A model generated the notes under the pieces. The model worked only from the letters and a program-made list of their open reading frames with translations. It searched no databases and had not been told where the DNA came from. DNA of 64,000 nucleotides. It comes from Verrucomicrobiaceae bacterium (GTDB lineage: Bacteria > Verrucomicrobiota > Verrucomicrobiia > Verrucomicrobiales > Verrucomicrobiaceae). Positions 51,177 to 60,578 of the stretch are shown here, one piece after another (the first letter of the stretch is position 1; each line of letters opens with the position of its first letter). The position numbers and the translations under genes are program-made. Location of the stretch: positions 124,001 through 188,000 of the forward strand of contig JACKQF010000003.1 in assembly GCA_024232965.1 (NCBI GenBank), given 5' to 3'.

Positions 51177-52706
51177 CTAAGGCTTGGGCGTGGTGGTGTC
51201 GGCCGGAACGTCGACGTTGGATGGACCGAGCAGAGCGTCGAGCTTGGGTGGGATGCTCCTGATTTCCGGTGGTGCTGATGGCTTTGATGAGGCCTCTTTT
51301 TGACGGGCAAAGAGATCAAAAACAAGCACGCCCTTGAGCGCATCGACTGCGCGTTCAAGCTGGCGGTCGCCGAGTTCTGCGAGCTCCAGCGCGGCGACAT
51401 CGCCAGTGCCGTGTGAGTTGCGCCATTTGGCGACGCGGAATTCTTCTTCGGTGGAAAGGACGGAGACGATGTCTGGCTCAACGCCATGCTCGTGAATGGT
51501 GCGATGGCTGGGGGTAAAGTAGCGAGCTGTTGTGAGGCGCATCGCGGCGCCGTTATTCATTGGCAGGATAGTCTGGACGGAACCTTTGCCAAAGCTGGTG
51601 GTGCCGATGACGAGCGCTCTTTTCAGATCCTGGAGGGCACCTGCGGTGATCTCTGCGGCGCTGGCGCTGCCCTGATTGATGAGGACGACGATGGGATACT
51701 GGCGGGGCTTTTTGCCGTTGCGTGCTGGGGTGCGATAGGGCGGTGGATTTTGCGATGCGACACGGCCTTCGGTGGTGACGACGACGGTGGCCTCGGGCAA
51801 AAACTCACCACACATGGCGACGGCACTATCAAGCAGGCCACCGGGGTTGTTGCGGAGGTCCAGGATGAAGGCCTGCATGCCCTGCTTTTCCAGTTCATCG
51901 AGCGAGTTGCTGAGATCCTTGACGGTGGCCTGGGTGAACTGGGAGATACGGGCGTAGCCGATCTTGTGATCGCCTGCCAGCTTTGTGTGAACGAGCATGG
52001 CATCGTGCACGGATGTTTCTTGGAGGGTCTCGCGGACCAAATTGAATTCGAGGAATTGGCGGGTGCCAGGGCGGCGTAGGGTTAGGCGGACGCTCTCGCC
52101 CGACTTGCCTTTGAGCAGTTGCATGGCCTCGGCGACGCCGACGGTGTCGGTTAGCACGTCGTTGATGCGGACGATTTGATCTGCTGCCAAAACACCAGCA
52201 CGGGCGGCGGGGCCGTCTTCGCGCACGGTGACGATGGTGAGGACATTGCCACGTAGTGCGACGGTGATGCCGATGCCTTCGGAGGTGTCGCTTTGTTCGA
52301 GTTGGACATCTTCAAAGACACTGCGTCCCATCCACTCGCAATGGGGGTCGAGACGGCTGAGCATGCCTTCCAGGGCACCTTCCACTAGGTCCTCATAGGT
52401 GACTTTGTCCGCCGCCACGTAGTTTTGGCGGATGATTTCCATCGCACGGGTCAGGAGTTCCATCTGGCGATAGGCGTCGTCAGGCGGCGGGACGGTGAGG
52501 GCGGGGTTGTCCTCGTCTGTGGGAATGTCGGTTGCGGTGATGGGCGCCGGCTTCGCTGTCTCTGTTCCGGGCTTGACGGGTGCCGCAGGTTTTGGGGTGG
52601 GCTTGGCAGGGGCGGGAGCTGCTGCGGGCTTGGGCGCAGGTGGGCTCTGCTGCGCGTGAAGCCAGCCGGGCAGGGACAGGAGCGAGATGAACAGGGCGAT
52701 CCGCAT
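51177..52706 (-). CDS. S41-family C-terminal processing protease (CtpA-like)
   Basis: This 509-residue protein has a signal peptide followed by a Pro/Ala-rich linker (residues 20-60). The PDZ domain covers about 130-220 ('GIGITVALRGNVLTIVTVRE'). In the protease domain 'VLINQGSASAAEITAGAL' carries the nucleophile S349, and K374 lies in 'SFGKGSVQTI'; the 25-residue spacing is that of the Ser-Lys dyad in CtpA proteins. It should cleave envelope proteins at their C-termini in the periplasm. The upstream gene encodes a small anchored protein that may assist it. Confidence 0.93.
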   Translation of the reverse strand: MRIALFISLLSLPGWLHAQQSPPAPKPAAAPAPAKPTPKPAAPVKPGTETAKPAPITATDIPTDEDNPALTVPPPDDAYRQMELLTRAMEIIRQNYVAADKVTYEDLVEGALEGMLSRLDPHCEWMGRSVFEDVQLEQSDTSEGIGITVALRGNVLTIVTVREDGPAARAGVLAADQIVRINDVLTDTVGVAEAMQLLKGKSGESVRLTLRRPGTRQFLEFNLVRETLQETSVHDAMLVHTKLAGDHKIGYARISQFTQATVKDLSNSLDELEKQGMQAFILDLRNNPGGLLDSAVAMCGEFLPEATVVVTTEGRVASQNPPPYRTPARNGKKPRQYPIVVLINQGSASAAEITAGALQDLKRALVIGTTSFGKGSVQTILPMNNGAAMRLTTARYFTPSHRTIHEHGVEPDIVSVLSTEEEFRVAKWRNSHGTGDVAALELAELGDRQLERAVDALKGVLVFDLFARQKEASSKPSAPPEIRSIPPKLDALLGPSNVDVPADTTTPKP

Positions 52707-52754
52707 GGGGGTATGATGCTACAAGTTCGGGCTGCCTGACAGTGTTTTTACGGT

Positions 52755-53279
52755 CTATTTTGGAGGTCCCACCCGCCAGTCGGTGCCGGTGAAGGTGACT
52801 GGCTTGCGGTTTTCGAGTCCGTCCCAGTCGATTGGAGTATCGGACTTGATGGGGAAATCATGCCCTTGAAAGCGCATGCGCAGCGGACCGGCGACGTCGG
52901 CCTTTTCCAGCCAAAAACGCAGTTTTACGTCCTGGGCGGTGTTGGCGGCGAGCTGTGGTGGCGGGTCTGCTGGCAGGAAAAAGGCGGGCACTTCGCGGTC
53001 GCTGCTTGTCAGCAATTGGATCTCTGGGGACTTGAGGATGAGGGGGCGCACGGTGGGGTTTTGGATGCGGAGCTCAATGTCCAACCGGGCATTGCCGTAG
53101 TCGCGCTCCAGCGTGGAGCGGCGAACTTCGATGAGGGGGGCGTCTGCGGATGCGCTGGAGGCAGCAGGGGGCGTGTCTGCGCTGTCTTGGGTGCGGGGTT
53201 CGCCGAGCAATGCCCATGCGGCCAAGCCGCTGCCGATGAGGAGAAGGAACCAGACTTCGATGCGTTGAAAAAACTTCAT
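52755..53279 (-). CDS. hypothetical membrane-anchored protein
   Basis: This 174-residue protein has an N-terminal membrane helix (about 8-26, EVWFLLLIGSGLAAWALLG), an Ala/Ser/Pro-rich linker and a beta-rich domain ('LIEVRRSTLERDYGNARLDI', 'IQNPTVRPLILKSPEIQLLT', 'FWLEKADVAGPLRMRFQGHD'). The layout is that of LEA14/DUF2393-like periplasmic domains, but the match is weak. It is encoded 48 bases upstream of the CtpA-like protease and probably cotranscribed. Function unknown. Confidence 0.65.
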   Translation of the reverse strand: MKFFQRIEVWFLLLIGSGLAAWALLGEPRTQDSADTPPAASSASADAPLIEVRRSTLERDYGNARLDIELRIQNPTVRPLILKSPEIQLLTSSDREVPAFFLPADPPPQLAANTAQDVKLRFWLEKADVAGPLRMRFQGHDFPIKSDTPIDWDGLENRKPVTFTGTDWRVGPPK

Positions 53280-53359
53280 GCAGTGCTCAAAGTGGCAGCT
53301 TCCGGCCTGCGTGCAAGAGTCGAGCGCTGGCGGCTTATTCTTCCACTCACTTTTTGATT

Positions 53360-54643
53360 ATGCATCTGTCGCTTTATCGTCTCGCCATTGCCAGTCTTGC
53401 GCTGGGTCTTTTCGCTCCTGTTTGCCGCGCCGAAGCGCAGTGGTTCAAGGGAAATACGCACACGCATTCGCTGTGGAGCGATGGTAATGACTTCCCGGAG
53501 ATGATCACGGACTGGTATGTGAAGCACGGCTACCAATTCCTAGCGCTGTCGGATCACAACATCTTGTCGCGTGGCGAGAAGTGGATGACGGAGGCGGCGA
53601 TTGAGAAACGGCGCATCACGCTGGGTCGCAAGGTTTTGGACAAATACCTGGATCGCTTCGGTGCGGACTGGGTGGTGACGCGGACTGGGGCGAATGGGGA
53701 TAAGGAGGTCCGTCTGCGGACTCTGGAGGAGATTCGCACCCAGTTTGAAAAGCCGGGCGTGTTTCAGATGATCGAGGCTGAAGAGGTGACGGCCAGTTGG
53801 AATAAGGTGCCGATTCACATCAACGCGATCAATGTGGGTGAGGTGGTTGAGCCGACGAAGGATCTGGCGACGATTCGGGAAGTGATGCGGGCAAATCTGA
53901 CCGCCATCGCGGAGGAATCGCAGCGTTCCGGGAAGCCGGTGCTGGCGCACATCAATCATCCGAATTTCCGATGGGCGTTGACGGCGGAGGATCTGGCGCA
54001 TGTGTTGGAAGATCACTTTTTTGAGGTGTACAACGGCCATCCACAGACCTGGACCCTGGGTGATAAAAGCCGCCCGGATACAGCGACGGAGCGCATCTGG
54101 GACATCGCGAATACGATCCGCATCGCGGAACTGAAGGCACCGCCACTTTATGGCATCGGCAGCGATGACTCGCACCACTATCATGGTGGTAGTTCCACGC
54201 CCGGTCGTGGCTGGGTGATGGTGCGGGCAGAGAAACTGGAGCCTGACGCGATCATTCGCGCGATGCAGGCGGGGGACTTTTATGCCTCAAGCGGCGTGAC
54301 TTTGGATGAGGTGAGTTTTGATAAGTCTAAGGGTGAACTGCGCGTGAAGGTGGAAGCTCGCGATGGCGTGAAGCATGTGGTGGAGTTTCACGGCACGCGG
54401 AAGAACTACGATCGCGCAGTCACTCGTGTGGCCTCGCCTGTGGGCGATGGCTCGCCGGAGAGACTACAGCATTCGCCCACAGTTGGCGGGGTGCTGGCCC
54501 GGGTCGAGGGTGATGAGGCGGTCTATACGCTGAAGGGTGACGAGCTGTTTGTGCGCGCCACGATCACCTCCGATGCCGCCGCCACGAATCCCTCGTATGA
54601 GGGTGAAAAACAAATGGCCTGGACGCAGCCCGTGGGCTGGTAG
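53360..54643 (+). CDS. secreted PHP-domain metal hydrolase
   Basis: The protein has 427 residues from the ATG at 53360 (MHLSLYRLAIASLALGLF, a signal peptide); an in-frame TTG at 53354 is less likely. The PHP motif I is 'FKGNTHTHSLWSDGNDF' (H34, H36, D41) and motif II is 'FLALSDHNIL' (D65, H66). Further His residues lie in 'HINHPNFRW' and 'GSDDSHHYHG'. PHP enzymes use two or three metals for phosphoester hydrolysis. The signal peptide places it outside the cytoplasm, unlike histidinol phosphatases. Substrate unknown. Confidence 0.88.
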   Translation: MHLSLYRLAIASLALGLFAPVCRAEAQWFKGNTHTHSLWSDGNDFPEMITDWYVKHGYQFLALSDHNILSRGEKWMTEAAIEKRRITLGRKVLDKYLDRFGADWVVTRTGANGDKEVRLRTLEEIRTQFEKPGVFQMIEAEEVTASWNKVPIHINAINVGEVVEPTKDLATIREVMRANLTAIAEESQRSGKPVLAHINHPNFRWALTAEDLAHVLEDHFFEVYNGHPQTWTLGDKSRPDTATERIWDIANTIRIAELKAPPLYGIGSDDSHHYHGGSSTPGRGWVMVRAEKLEPDAIIRAMQAGDFYASSGVTLDEVSFDKSKGELRVKVEARDGVKHVVEFHGTRKNYDRAVTRVASPVGDGSPERLQHSPTVGGVLARVEGDEAVYTLKGDELFVRATITSDAAATNPSYEGEKQMAWTQPVGW

Positions 54644-54663
54644 TCTTGATGGCGAAGACTTTT
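54642..54663 (+). terminator. possible weak intrinsic terminator
   Basis: AGTCTT-GATGGCG-AAGACT followed by TTT, starting at the stop codon of the PHP-domain gene. The stem is only 6 bp, so termination would be partial; the next gene starts at 54696. Confidence 0.35.
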
Positions 54664-54695
54664 GCATGCAATTACCTTTTCTGAATACTGATCCG

Positions 54696-55925
54696 ATGAT
54701 GAAACGAACGATTTTGGCGGCGACGATTTTTTGCGTGGGTGGCGGGGCTTTGGTTCAAGCGGAAGACTGGCCGATGTGGCGTGGTCCGCGGATGGATGGG
54801 ACATCGCTGGATACGGGATTCCCCACCAAGGTGGACGGCAACGTGACCTGGTCCGTGGAATTGCCAGGGGAGGGACATGCATCGCCCATCGTGTTCGGCG
54901 ACCGCCTGTTTACCGTCAGCGCCATCGCCGAGACGGAGGAGCGTGTGCTGACCAGCATCGATCGGGGGACGGGTAAGATTTTGTGGACGAAGGCGGTGCT
55001 AAAGTCGCCGCTGGAAGGAAAGCACAAGCTGAACAGCCATGCGTCCAGCACTCCCGCTACCGATGGGGAGAAGGTCTTCACTGCCTTCCTGGATCAAGCG
55101 GAGGTGGTGGTGTCTGCGCATGATTTTGAGGGGAAGCAGATCTGGCAGGTGAGGCCCGGTGTGTTTGCATCGAAGCATGGCTTTTGTAGCTCGCCGATTC
55201 TCTTTGAAGACAAAGTCATCGTGAACTGTGATCACGATGGCCCTGGCTACATCGTGGCCCTGGCGCGTGCGGATGGTCGCGAGCTTTGGCGCATCGAGCG
55301 TCCCAACAACACACGCAGCTACTGCGTGCCGATGATTCGGGAGCTTGCTGGCCGCACTCAGATGGTGCTCTCGGGGACGAAATGCGTGACCAGCTATGAT
55401 CCGCACGATGGAAAGCTGATCTGGCTGATGGATGGTCCTACGGAGCAGTTCGTGGCCTCGCTGGTTTATAACGAAGGCGCGGATTTGTTGTTCCTGACTT
55501 GTGGGTTTCCTGAACATCACGTAATGGGCATCAAACCGGACGGGCAGGGCAATGTGACCAATACTCACATCTCTTGGCGCACGAACAAGGGGGCGGCCTA
55601 TGTGCCGAGTCCAGTCTCGTGTGGCGACTACTTTTTGGTCGTTTCAGATTCCGGCATCGCCCACTGTTTTGCGGCGAAAACCGGCGATATTCTTTGGGAG
55701 GAGCGGATCAAAGAGCACCATGCATCCCAAGTCACCGCTGAGGGGGTGGCGTGGTTCATCAACGACTTTGGCACGATGCGCGTGATCAAGCCCGGTGCTA
55801 CCTACGACCTGAAAGCTGAAAGCGAGATCGGCGAGAAAGTCTTTGCCTCCCCAGCGATGAGCGATGGCCAGATTTTTGTGCGAGGAGCGACGAAGTTGGT
55901 TTGCCTGGGTAGTCGGGCCAGGTGA
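54696..55925 (+). CDS. secreted PQQ-like beta-propeller protein
   Basis: The protein has 409 residues from the double ATG at 54696/54699 (MMKRTILAATIFCVGG, a signal peptide); an upstream start at 54666 is possible. After 'EDWPMWRGPRMDGTS' the blades read 'SIDRGTGKILWTK', 'FEGKQIWQV', 'ARADGRELWRIER' and 'AAKTGDILWEER'. It resembles the protein at 31447 in length and opening sequence. It lies alone after the PHP-domain gene. As with its relatives, no enzyme motif is visible. Confidence 0.9.
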   Translation: MMKRTILAATIFCVGGGALVQAEDWPMWRGPRMDGTSLDTGFPTKVDGNVTWSVELPGEGHASPIVFGDRLFTVSAIAETEERVLTSIDRGTGKILWTKAVLKSPLEGKHKLNSHASSTPATDGEKVFTAFLDQAEVVVSAHDFEGKQIWQVRPGVFASKHGFCSSPILFEDKVIVNCDHDGPGYIVALARADGRELWRIERPNNTRSYCVPMIRELAGRTQMVLSGTKCVTSYDPHDGKLIWLMDGPTEQFVASLVYNEGADLLFLTCGFPEHHVMGIKPDGQGNVTNTHISWRTNKGAAYVPSPVSCGDYFLVVSDSGIAHCFAAKTGDILWEERIKEHHASQVTAEGVAWFINDFGTMRVIKPGATYDLKAESEIGEKVFASPAMSDGQIFVRGATKLVCLGSRAR

Positions 55926-56499
55926 CTCTCATCGTCTCTGCTCCCTCTAGCGCTGCAAACCAATCGCACAGCCTGTCTTTGGTGGGTTCCATGATCGTGG
56001 GGGCTATGGGGCGGATCTTCGATTTGTGGTGAATTTGTCGAGGCCTGCCGTGCAGCGGCAAGGTAAATGATGCCGATTGGCCCTATTTTCTAATTTCCGG
56101 GGCCCGTGAATTGGCGAACTTTGGCCAAATTGTGCCAAAAGTCCCATCGACGGCAGTGGCCTTCACCGGAAAACTGCTGCGATGCCTCAGTTTTGCCAAC
56201 CGGAGCCGGGGAAATACATGGGAGGTCGTTGTCATCCTGACAGTGACCGGGAATGTCGATGGGAGGTCGTTGCCATTCTGACAGTGACTGGGAATGTCGA
56301 TGGGAGGTCGTTGTCGTCCTGACAGTGACCGGGAATGTCGATGGGAGGTCGTTGCCATTCTGACAGTGACTGGGAATGTCGATGGGAGGTCGTTGTTATC
56401 CTGACAGTGACCGGGAATGCCGATGGGAGGTCGTTGTCACCCTGACAGTGCCCTTGGAAGTCGTCCGGGCGCTTTGTGCCCAAGCGGGCGGCGTTGCCT
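55926..56499. other. convergent intergenic region holding the 41-bp array
   Basis: This 574-base gap separates the propeller gene (plus) from ribokinase (minus). The right half is the tandem array described separately. The left half (55926-56217) has no recognisable gene, RNA or terminator. Confidence 0.6.
56218..56450. repeat. 41-bp tandem repeat array with alternating unit types
   Basis: Units begin (GGGAGGTCGTT) at 56220, 56261, 56302, 56343, 56384 and 56425, the last one partial. Two types alternate. Type A has TCATCCTGACAGTGACCGGG-like sequence and type B has CCATTCTGACAGTGACTGGG, giving an 82-bp higher-order repeat. Type A contains TGTCA-TCC-TGACA, a small palindrome that type B lacks. 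There are no spacers, so it is not CRISPR. The 41-bp period is not a multiple of three, so it is not a coding repeat. Confidence 0.95.
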
Positions 56500-57450
56500 C
56501 TATTGGACTTCGTGACCCTTTTTCTGCAGGAGGCTCTGGACGTCTCCGCGCAGGGGGATGCCTTCTTGGGCACCTTCTTTTTGGGTGGCGAGCGCCCCGG
56601 CGGCGTTGGCCCAGAGGGTTGCCTGCTGGGGGGATGCGCCCTCGGCGATCTGGCAAGTGTAAGCTCCGGCGAAGGCGTCGCCTGCGCCGACAGTATCGAT
56701 GGGTTTGACCTTGATAGCGGGAACCTGGTCAAAGGTGGTGGCGGTGAGGATCAGTGTGGGTTCGGCGCCCCGAGTGATGAGGAGGGTGCCGACCTTCATT
56801 GATGCGAGCTTCTTCCGCCAGACGGGGAGTGCCTCCTTGGCCTGATTGGGGTCGAGGTCAAATAGGGCTTTGGCTTCGCTGGCGTTGACAATGAGGTGCT
56901 GGATGCTGACCTTCCCCCATGGAAAGGAGGCGTTGGCCGGCGATGGATTGAGGACCACGGGCACGTTGGTCTGGTTCGCGATGGTGATGGCATCCACCAC
57001 GGTCTCAAGCGGCACTTCGAGTTGCAGGAGCAGAGCCTTGGAAACGGCGATGCGGGAGCGCTGCATTTTCACCGTCGGTCCGCTGAGTTGGGCATTGGCA
57101 CCTGGGATGACGATGATCTGGTTTTCGCCCGCGGCATCTACGGCGATGATGGCGGAGCCGGTGGGTTGGTTGCGAATGCTGCCGACAGCGCTGCAATTGA
57201 TGCCCTCGCGCCGCAGGTGATTTCGGTAGTCACGGCCGTCTGGATCGTCCCCGAGACAGCCAATGAAGGAAACGGTGGCTCCATGGCGGGAGGCTGCGAG
57301 CGCTTGGTTGGCCCCTTTACCGCCAAAACGCCGTGTGATTCCGAGCGCGGCTACGGTCTCCCCTGGGGAGGGCAGGCGCTGCACGGACGCGATGAGGTCC
57401 ATGTTCAGCGAGCCCACTACCGTGATTGGTGCGGAAGAGGGAAGCGGCAT
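56500..57450 (-). CDS. rbsK: ribokinase
   Basis: The protein has 316 residues from the ATG at 57450 (MPLPSSAPITVVGSLNMD); an upstream ATG at 57513 adds 21 unconserved residues. PfkB family signatures are 'RRFGGKGANQALAASRHGA' (N-terminal) and 'KPIDTVGAGDAFAGAYTCQI' with the catalytic Asp and anion hole. 'VVGSLNMDLIASV' is typical of ribokinases. It phosphorylates ribose in the cytosol. No ribose transporter lies nearby. Confidence 0.92.
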   Translation of the reverse strand: MPLPSSAPITVVGSLNMDLIASVQRLPSPGETVAALGITRRFGGKGANQALAASRHGATVSFIGCLGDDPDGRDYRNHLRREGINCSAVGSIRNQPTGSAIIAVDAAGENQIIVIPGANAQLSGPTVKMQRSRIAVSKALLLQLEVPLETVVDAITIANQTNVPVVLNPSPANASFPWGKVSIQHLIVNASEAKALFDLDPNQAKEALPVWRKKLASMKVGTLLITRGAEPTLILTATTFDQVPAIKVKPIDTVGAGDAFAGAYTCQIAEGASPQQATLWANAAGALATQKEGAQEGIPLRGDVQSLLQKKGHEVQ

Positions 57451-57597
57451 GCGCTTTCTATGGACGGGTTTGCTTAGAAAAGCGAGCGGGATTTCGGATT
57501 GAAAACGATTCAATAAATGCTGCTAGTTTCTTCTATTTTGGGGTATGGTGGCGCATCGTGTGGGGCTACTCCGCTGTTTTTGAAGAAAGGATCTTGG

Positions 57598-58428
57598 ATG
57601 ATGAAATTGCCGTCTCTACTACTCTGTCTGTGCTTGGCGATGGGTCACGCGGGGCATGCCGCTGCTGCGGAAGCACCCATCGTCGTGAAAGCTGCGATCC
57701 CTGCAAAGCCTCCCACACCACGCGCTGTGTTGAAGCCTCTCCCGGTAAGGACGTATCGTGACGTGCTGGCCGTCTTGCCTCGCGAGATGGAACCGCAGAA
57801 TGCTCGCGGATGGTCCGCCGCAGAAAAGGAAGTGGCGAATATCATCATGAAAAAGAAGTTGGTTGATACGGCCCGACCTGCCGTGATGAAACTGCGTGTG
57901 TCTGATGTGTCTGACTGGGGTAGGATGATCCTGTGGGCGACGGTAGAAAATGAGGAGGGGTATGCGATTCGCGTCTTCTCTGGAGCTGAAAATCCGGCGA
58001 TGCTGCCAAGTTTAGCGACGTTAAAGCCCGGCGATTCGATCCAATTGGAAGGGGTGATGGAGTGCGTCAAATTTGAGCAACTTTGGGGCGGTGCGTCCCT
58101 CTCCATCTGTGTGCGTGATGGGAAGGTGACAAAGCTTTTGCCAAACGGTCTGCCTGCGCCGAAGCCAACCGCGGTGAAGCTTTCGGTCGTCTCTGCGGTT
58201 TATGGGGCGGGCAACAGTTTTTCTGATGTGACGGACCGGGTGCAAGCAATCCTCAAGGAGCCGGGCGCCGTCTTTGCGGCGAAACCCCATTGGCTGGGTG
58301 CTGAACCGGTGACGGACGGTAATAGGACCTTGATCGTGGTCCATTTGATCGGTGCCAAGCGATATGTCTTTACCGTGGGCGAGGGTGGTGCCGTCAGCGC
58401 TGATTTGCTGGCACAGTCCGCCCATTGA
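57598..58428 (+). CDS. secreted protein with DUF3395-like C-terminal motif
   Basis: The protein has 276 residues from the ATG at 57598 (MMKLPSLLLCLCLAMGHAG, a signal peptide), with an AAAGGA site 6-11 bases upstream. Longer frames from 57517 would add unlikely residues. After a Pro-rich segment comes a domain with 'LRVSDVSDWGRMILWATVEN' and 'EGVMECVKFEQLWGGASLSI'. The C-terminal part has 'VVSAVYGAGNSFSDVTDRVQ', the YG...DVT pattern of DUF3395-like domains common in this phylum. Function unknown. It is divergent from rbsK. Confidence 0.75.
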   Translation: MMKLPSLLLCLCLAMGHAGHAAAAEAPIVVKAAIPAKPPTPRAVLKPLPVRTYRDVLAVLPREMEPQNARGWSAAEKEVANIIMKKKLVDTARPAVMKLRVSDVSDWGRMILWATVENEEGYAIRVFSGAENPAMLPSLATLKPGDSIQLEGVMECVKFEQLWGGASLSICVRDGKVTKLLPNGLPAPKPTAVKLSVVSAVYGAGNSFSDVTDRVQAILKEPGAVFAAKPHWLGAEPVTDGNRTLIVVHLIGAKRYVFTVGEGGAVSADLLAQSAH

Positions 58429-58436
58429 GCGTGGGA

Positions 58437-59333
58437 CTATACCTTCATCCGCAGGGAGAGGTATTGCCGCAGGGCTAGGGAGTGGCTTTCGTCGGTCGTG
58501 AGACTGAGAAGATCGACCTGATGTCGGCGAAGTCCGACGCGGAGGGTCTCCTGAAAATTTGCGAGCACCTCAAGGTAGCGGTGACGGATGGCAGCGGGGT
58601 CGGCCTGGACGAAGTCTTCGTCGTTTTCGAGATTCTCAAAGCGCGCCCAGCGGCCGAAGGGGAATTCCAATTCGTCACGATCCCAGAGCTGCATGACGAC
58701 GACTTCGTGGCCCTTTTTGCGTAGCACGCCGATGGCCTGAAGTAGGCGCACCGGATCGTCGAAGAAGTCGGAGATGAGAATGATCATGCCGCGTCGCTTG
58801 AGCCGACCGACCAGGGATTCGATCACTGGGGCGAGCGCGGTTTCTTTGCCGGGCTCTGTCTTGACCAGGGTCTCCAGCATCTGGTGGAGGTGCGTGATGC
58901 GGGTGCGATTGGGGATGATCTCGCGGATCTTGGAATCAAAGGTGATCAAGCCAACGGCATCCTGCTGCGACATGAGCAAGTAGGCGATGGATGCGGCGAG
59001 CTTGCGGGCATAGTCGAATTTGGAAATGCCTGCCGTGCCCTTGTAGGCCATTGATCCGCTGGCATCCAGGACGATGGTGGCGCGGAGGTTGGTCTCCTCG
59101 TCGTATTCCTTGATGTAAAAGCGATCGCTGCGGCCAAAGATCTTCCAGTCTAGACGGCGGATCTCATCGCCCTGAACATACGGGCGGTGCTGGCGGAACT
59201 CGACGCTGAATCCCTTGTGGGGGGAGGCATGCAGCCCTGTCGTAAACCCCTCCACCACCGTCCGCGCGAAGAGCTGAAGGCTCTGCAGGGTGGTGATGTC
59301 TTCGGCTTGGAGGAGGTCTTTGAGCGCGGGCAT
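58437..59333 (-). CDS. DUF58 domain-containing protein
   Basis: The protein has 298 residues from the ATG at 59333 (MPALKDLLQAEDITTLQS); an ATG at 59384 would overlap the MoxR gene by 26 bases. The DUF58 core is 'VEFRQHRPYVQGDEIRRLDW' then 'YIKEYDEETNLRATIVLDAS', with a MIDAS-like DxSxS at 'LDASGSMAYKG'. DUF58/vWA proteins work with MoxR ATPases in complex assembly or metal insertion. The MoxR gene lies 25 bases upstream, the usual arrangement. No BatA/BatB-type genes follow. Confidence 0.92.
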   Translation of the reverse strand: MPALKDLLQAEDITTLQSLQLFARTVVEGFTTGLHASPHKGFSVEFRQHRPYVQGDEIRRLDWKIFGRSDRFYIKEYDEETNLRATIVLDASGSMAYKGTAGISKFDYARKLAASIAYLLMSQQDAVGLITFDSKIREIIPNRTRITHLHQMLETLVKTEPGKETALAPVIESLVGRLKRRGMIILISDFFDDPVRLLQAIGVLRKKGHEVVVMQLWDRDELEFPFGRWARFENLENDEDFVQADPAAIRHRYLEVLANFQETLRVGLRRHQVDLLSLTTDESHSLALRQYLSLRMKV

Positions 59334-59358
59334 TTGGGGGAGTAAAAAGTGCGAGGTG

Positions 59359-60363
59359 TCACACGTGGCTCGCCACTGCGGCACCTTTCGTCCGAGCGAC
59401 CAGTTCCGCGATGATCATGTCCACTGTGATGCCCTCTGCTTCGGCATGGAAGGTGGGGACGAGGCGGTGGCGGAGGGCTGGGGCGGCTAGGGCCTCGACG
59501 TCTTCGATGGTGACGTGGGTGCGGCCTTTGAGGAGGGCGCGAACTTTGCTGGCGAGCACGATTTGCTGGCTGGCGCGTGGTCCGGCACCCCAAGAAAGCA
59601 TTTCCTTCACATAGTCGCTGGCGTCGGGCTCAGTCGGCCGGGTGGAGCGCACGAGATCGAGAACGAAGTTCACGACATGATCCGCGACGGGGACCTTGCG
59701 GGCCAGGGCCTGGGCGGCTTGGAGATCTTCCGCAGTGAGGACGGGCTCAATGTCATCTGAAATCGTGCCGGTGGTGCGGGCGATGATTTCGCGTTCGTCC
59801 TCGCGGGTGGGGTAATCCACCTTGATGAGGAAGAGGAAGCGGTCCTTTTGGGCTTCGGGAAGGGGGTAGGTGCCTTCTTGCTCGATGGGGTTCTGGGTCG
59901 CGAGGACGAAGAAGGGTTTCGGCAGGGTAAAGGTCTCTTGGCCGACCGTGACGGAGCGCTCTTGCATGGCCTCTAGCAGCGCGGCTTGGGTCTTGGGTGG
60001 GGTGCGGTTGATTTCATCGGCGAGGATGATTTGGGAAAAGATCGGGCCTGGCTGGAAGGTGAGTTTGCGACGGCCGGTCTCTGAGTCTTCCTGGATGATC
60101 TCGGTGCCGGTGATGTCCGCAGGCATGAGGTCAGGTGTGAACTGGATGCGGCGGAAGGAAAGATGGACCGCGTCGGCGAGCGATTTGACGAGGAGCGTTT
60201 TAGCAAGGCCTGGAACGCCCTCAAGCAGGGAGTGACCACCTGCAGCGATGGCGATGAAGATCTGCTCAATCACTTGATCCTGCCCGACGATGCGTTTGGC
60301 GAGGGCTGCTTTGAGTTTATCGAATCCTTCGACGAGGGTGGCGGCGGCGGCGGTGTCTGACAT
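59359..60363 (-). CDS. MoxR-family AAA+ ATPase
   Basis: The protein has 334 residues from the ATG at 60363 (MSDTAAAATLVEGFDKLK); the longer frame from 60453 has unconserved residues. It has Walker A (LLEGVPGLAKTLLV), Walker B (SQIILADEINRTPPKTQAAL), sensor 1 ('FFVLATQNPIEQEGTYPLPE') and an arginine finger region ('AQKDRF'). It acts as a chaperone-like ATPase, with the DUF58 protein as its likely partner. It is divergent from the heme protein gene. Confidence 0.94.
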   Translation of the reverse strand: MSDTAAAATLVEGFDKLKAALAKRIVGQDQVIEQIFIAIAAGGHSLLEGVPGLAKTLLVKSLADAVHLSFRRIQFTPDLMPADITGTEIIQEDSETGRRKLTFQPGPIFSQIILADEINRTPPKTQAALLEAMQERSVTVGQETFTLPKPFFVLATQNPIEQEGTYPLPEAQKDRFLFLIKVDYPTREDEREIIARTTGTISDDIEPVLTAEDLQAAQALARKVPVADHVVNFVLDLVRSTRPTEPDASDYVKEMLSWGAGPRASQQIVLASKVRALLKGRTHVTIEDVEALAAPALRHRLVPTFHAEAEGITVDMIIAELVARTKGAAVASHV

Positions 60364-60578
60364 GGGGAGGTGTGGCGAAAATGGACGAATGTGCGGGCGA
60401 TGAAGACGTTGTGGGATCGGGGGATCTATCGGGGAGATGGCCCGGGTGCGCAAGTGGGAGCGCGCGCGGGTCGTTGGGATTGCTTGGGGAGCTGGGTGGT
60501 GGGCGAGTTCGGGTGCGTTTTTACAGAGTGAATCTGGCGTTGAGCTCCGCGTGGAAAGCTGTTCATTGTGGGCCGCTT

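Noticed and set aside
56218..56450. 41-bp array considered as CRISPR or as a coding repeat
   Set aside because: There are no unique spacers, and the period is not a multiple of three, so the reading frame shifts in each unit.
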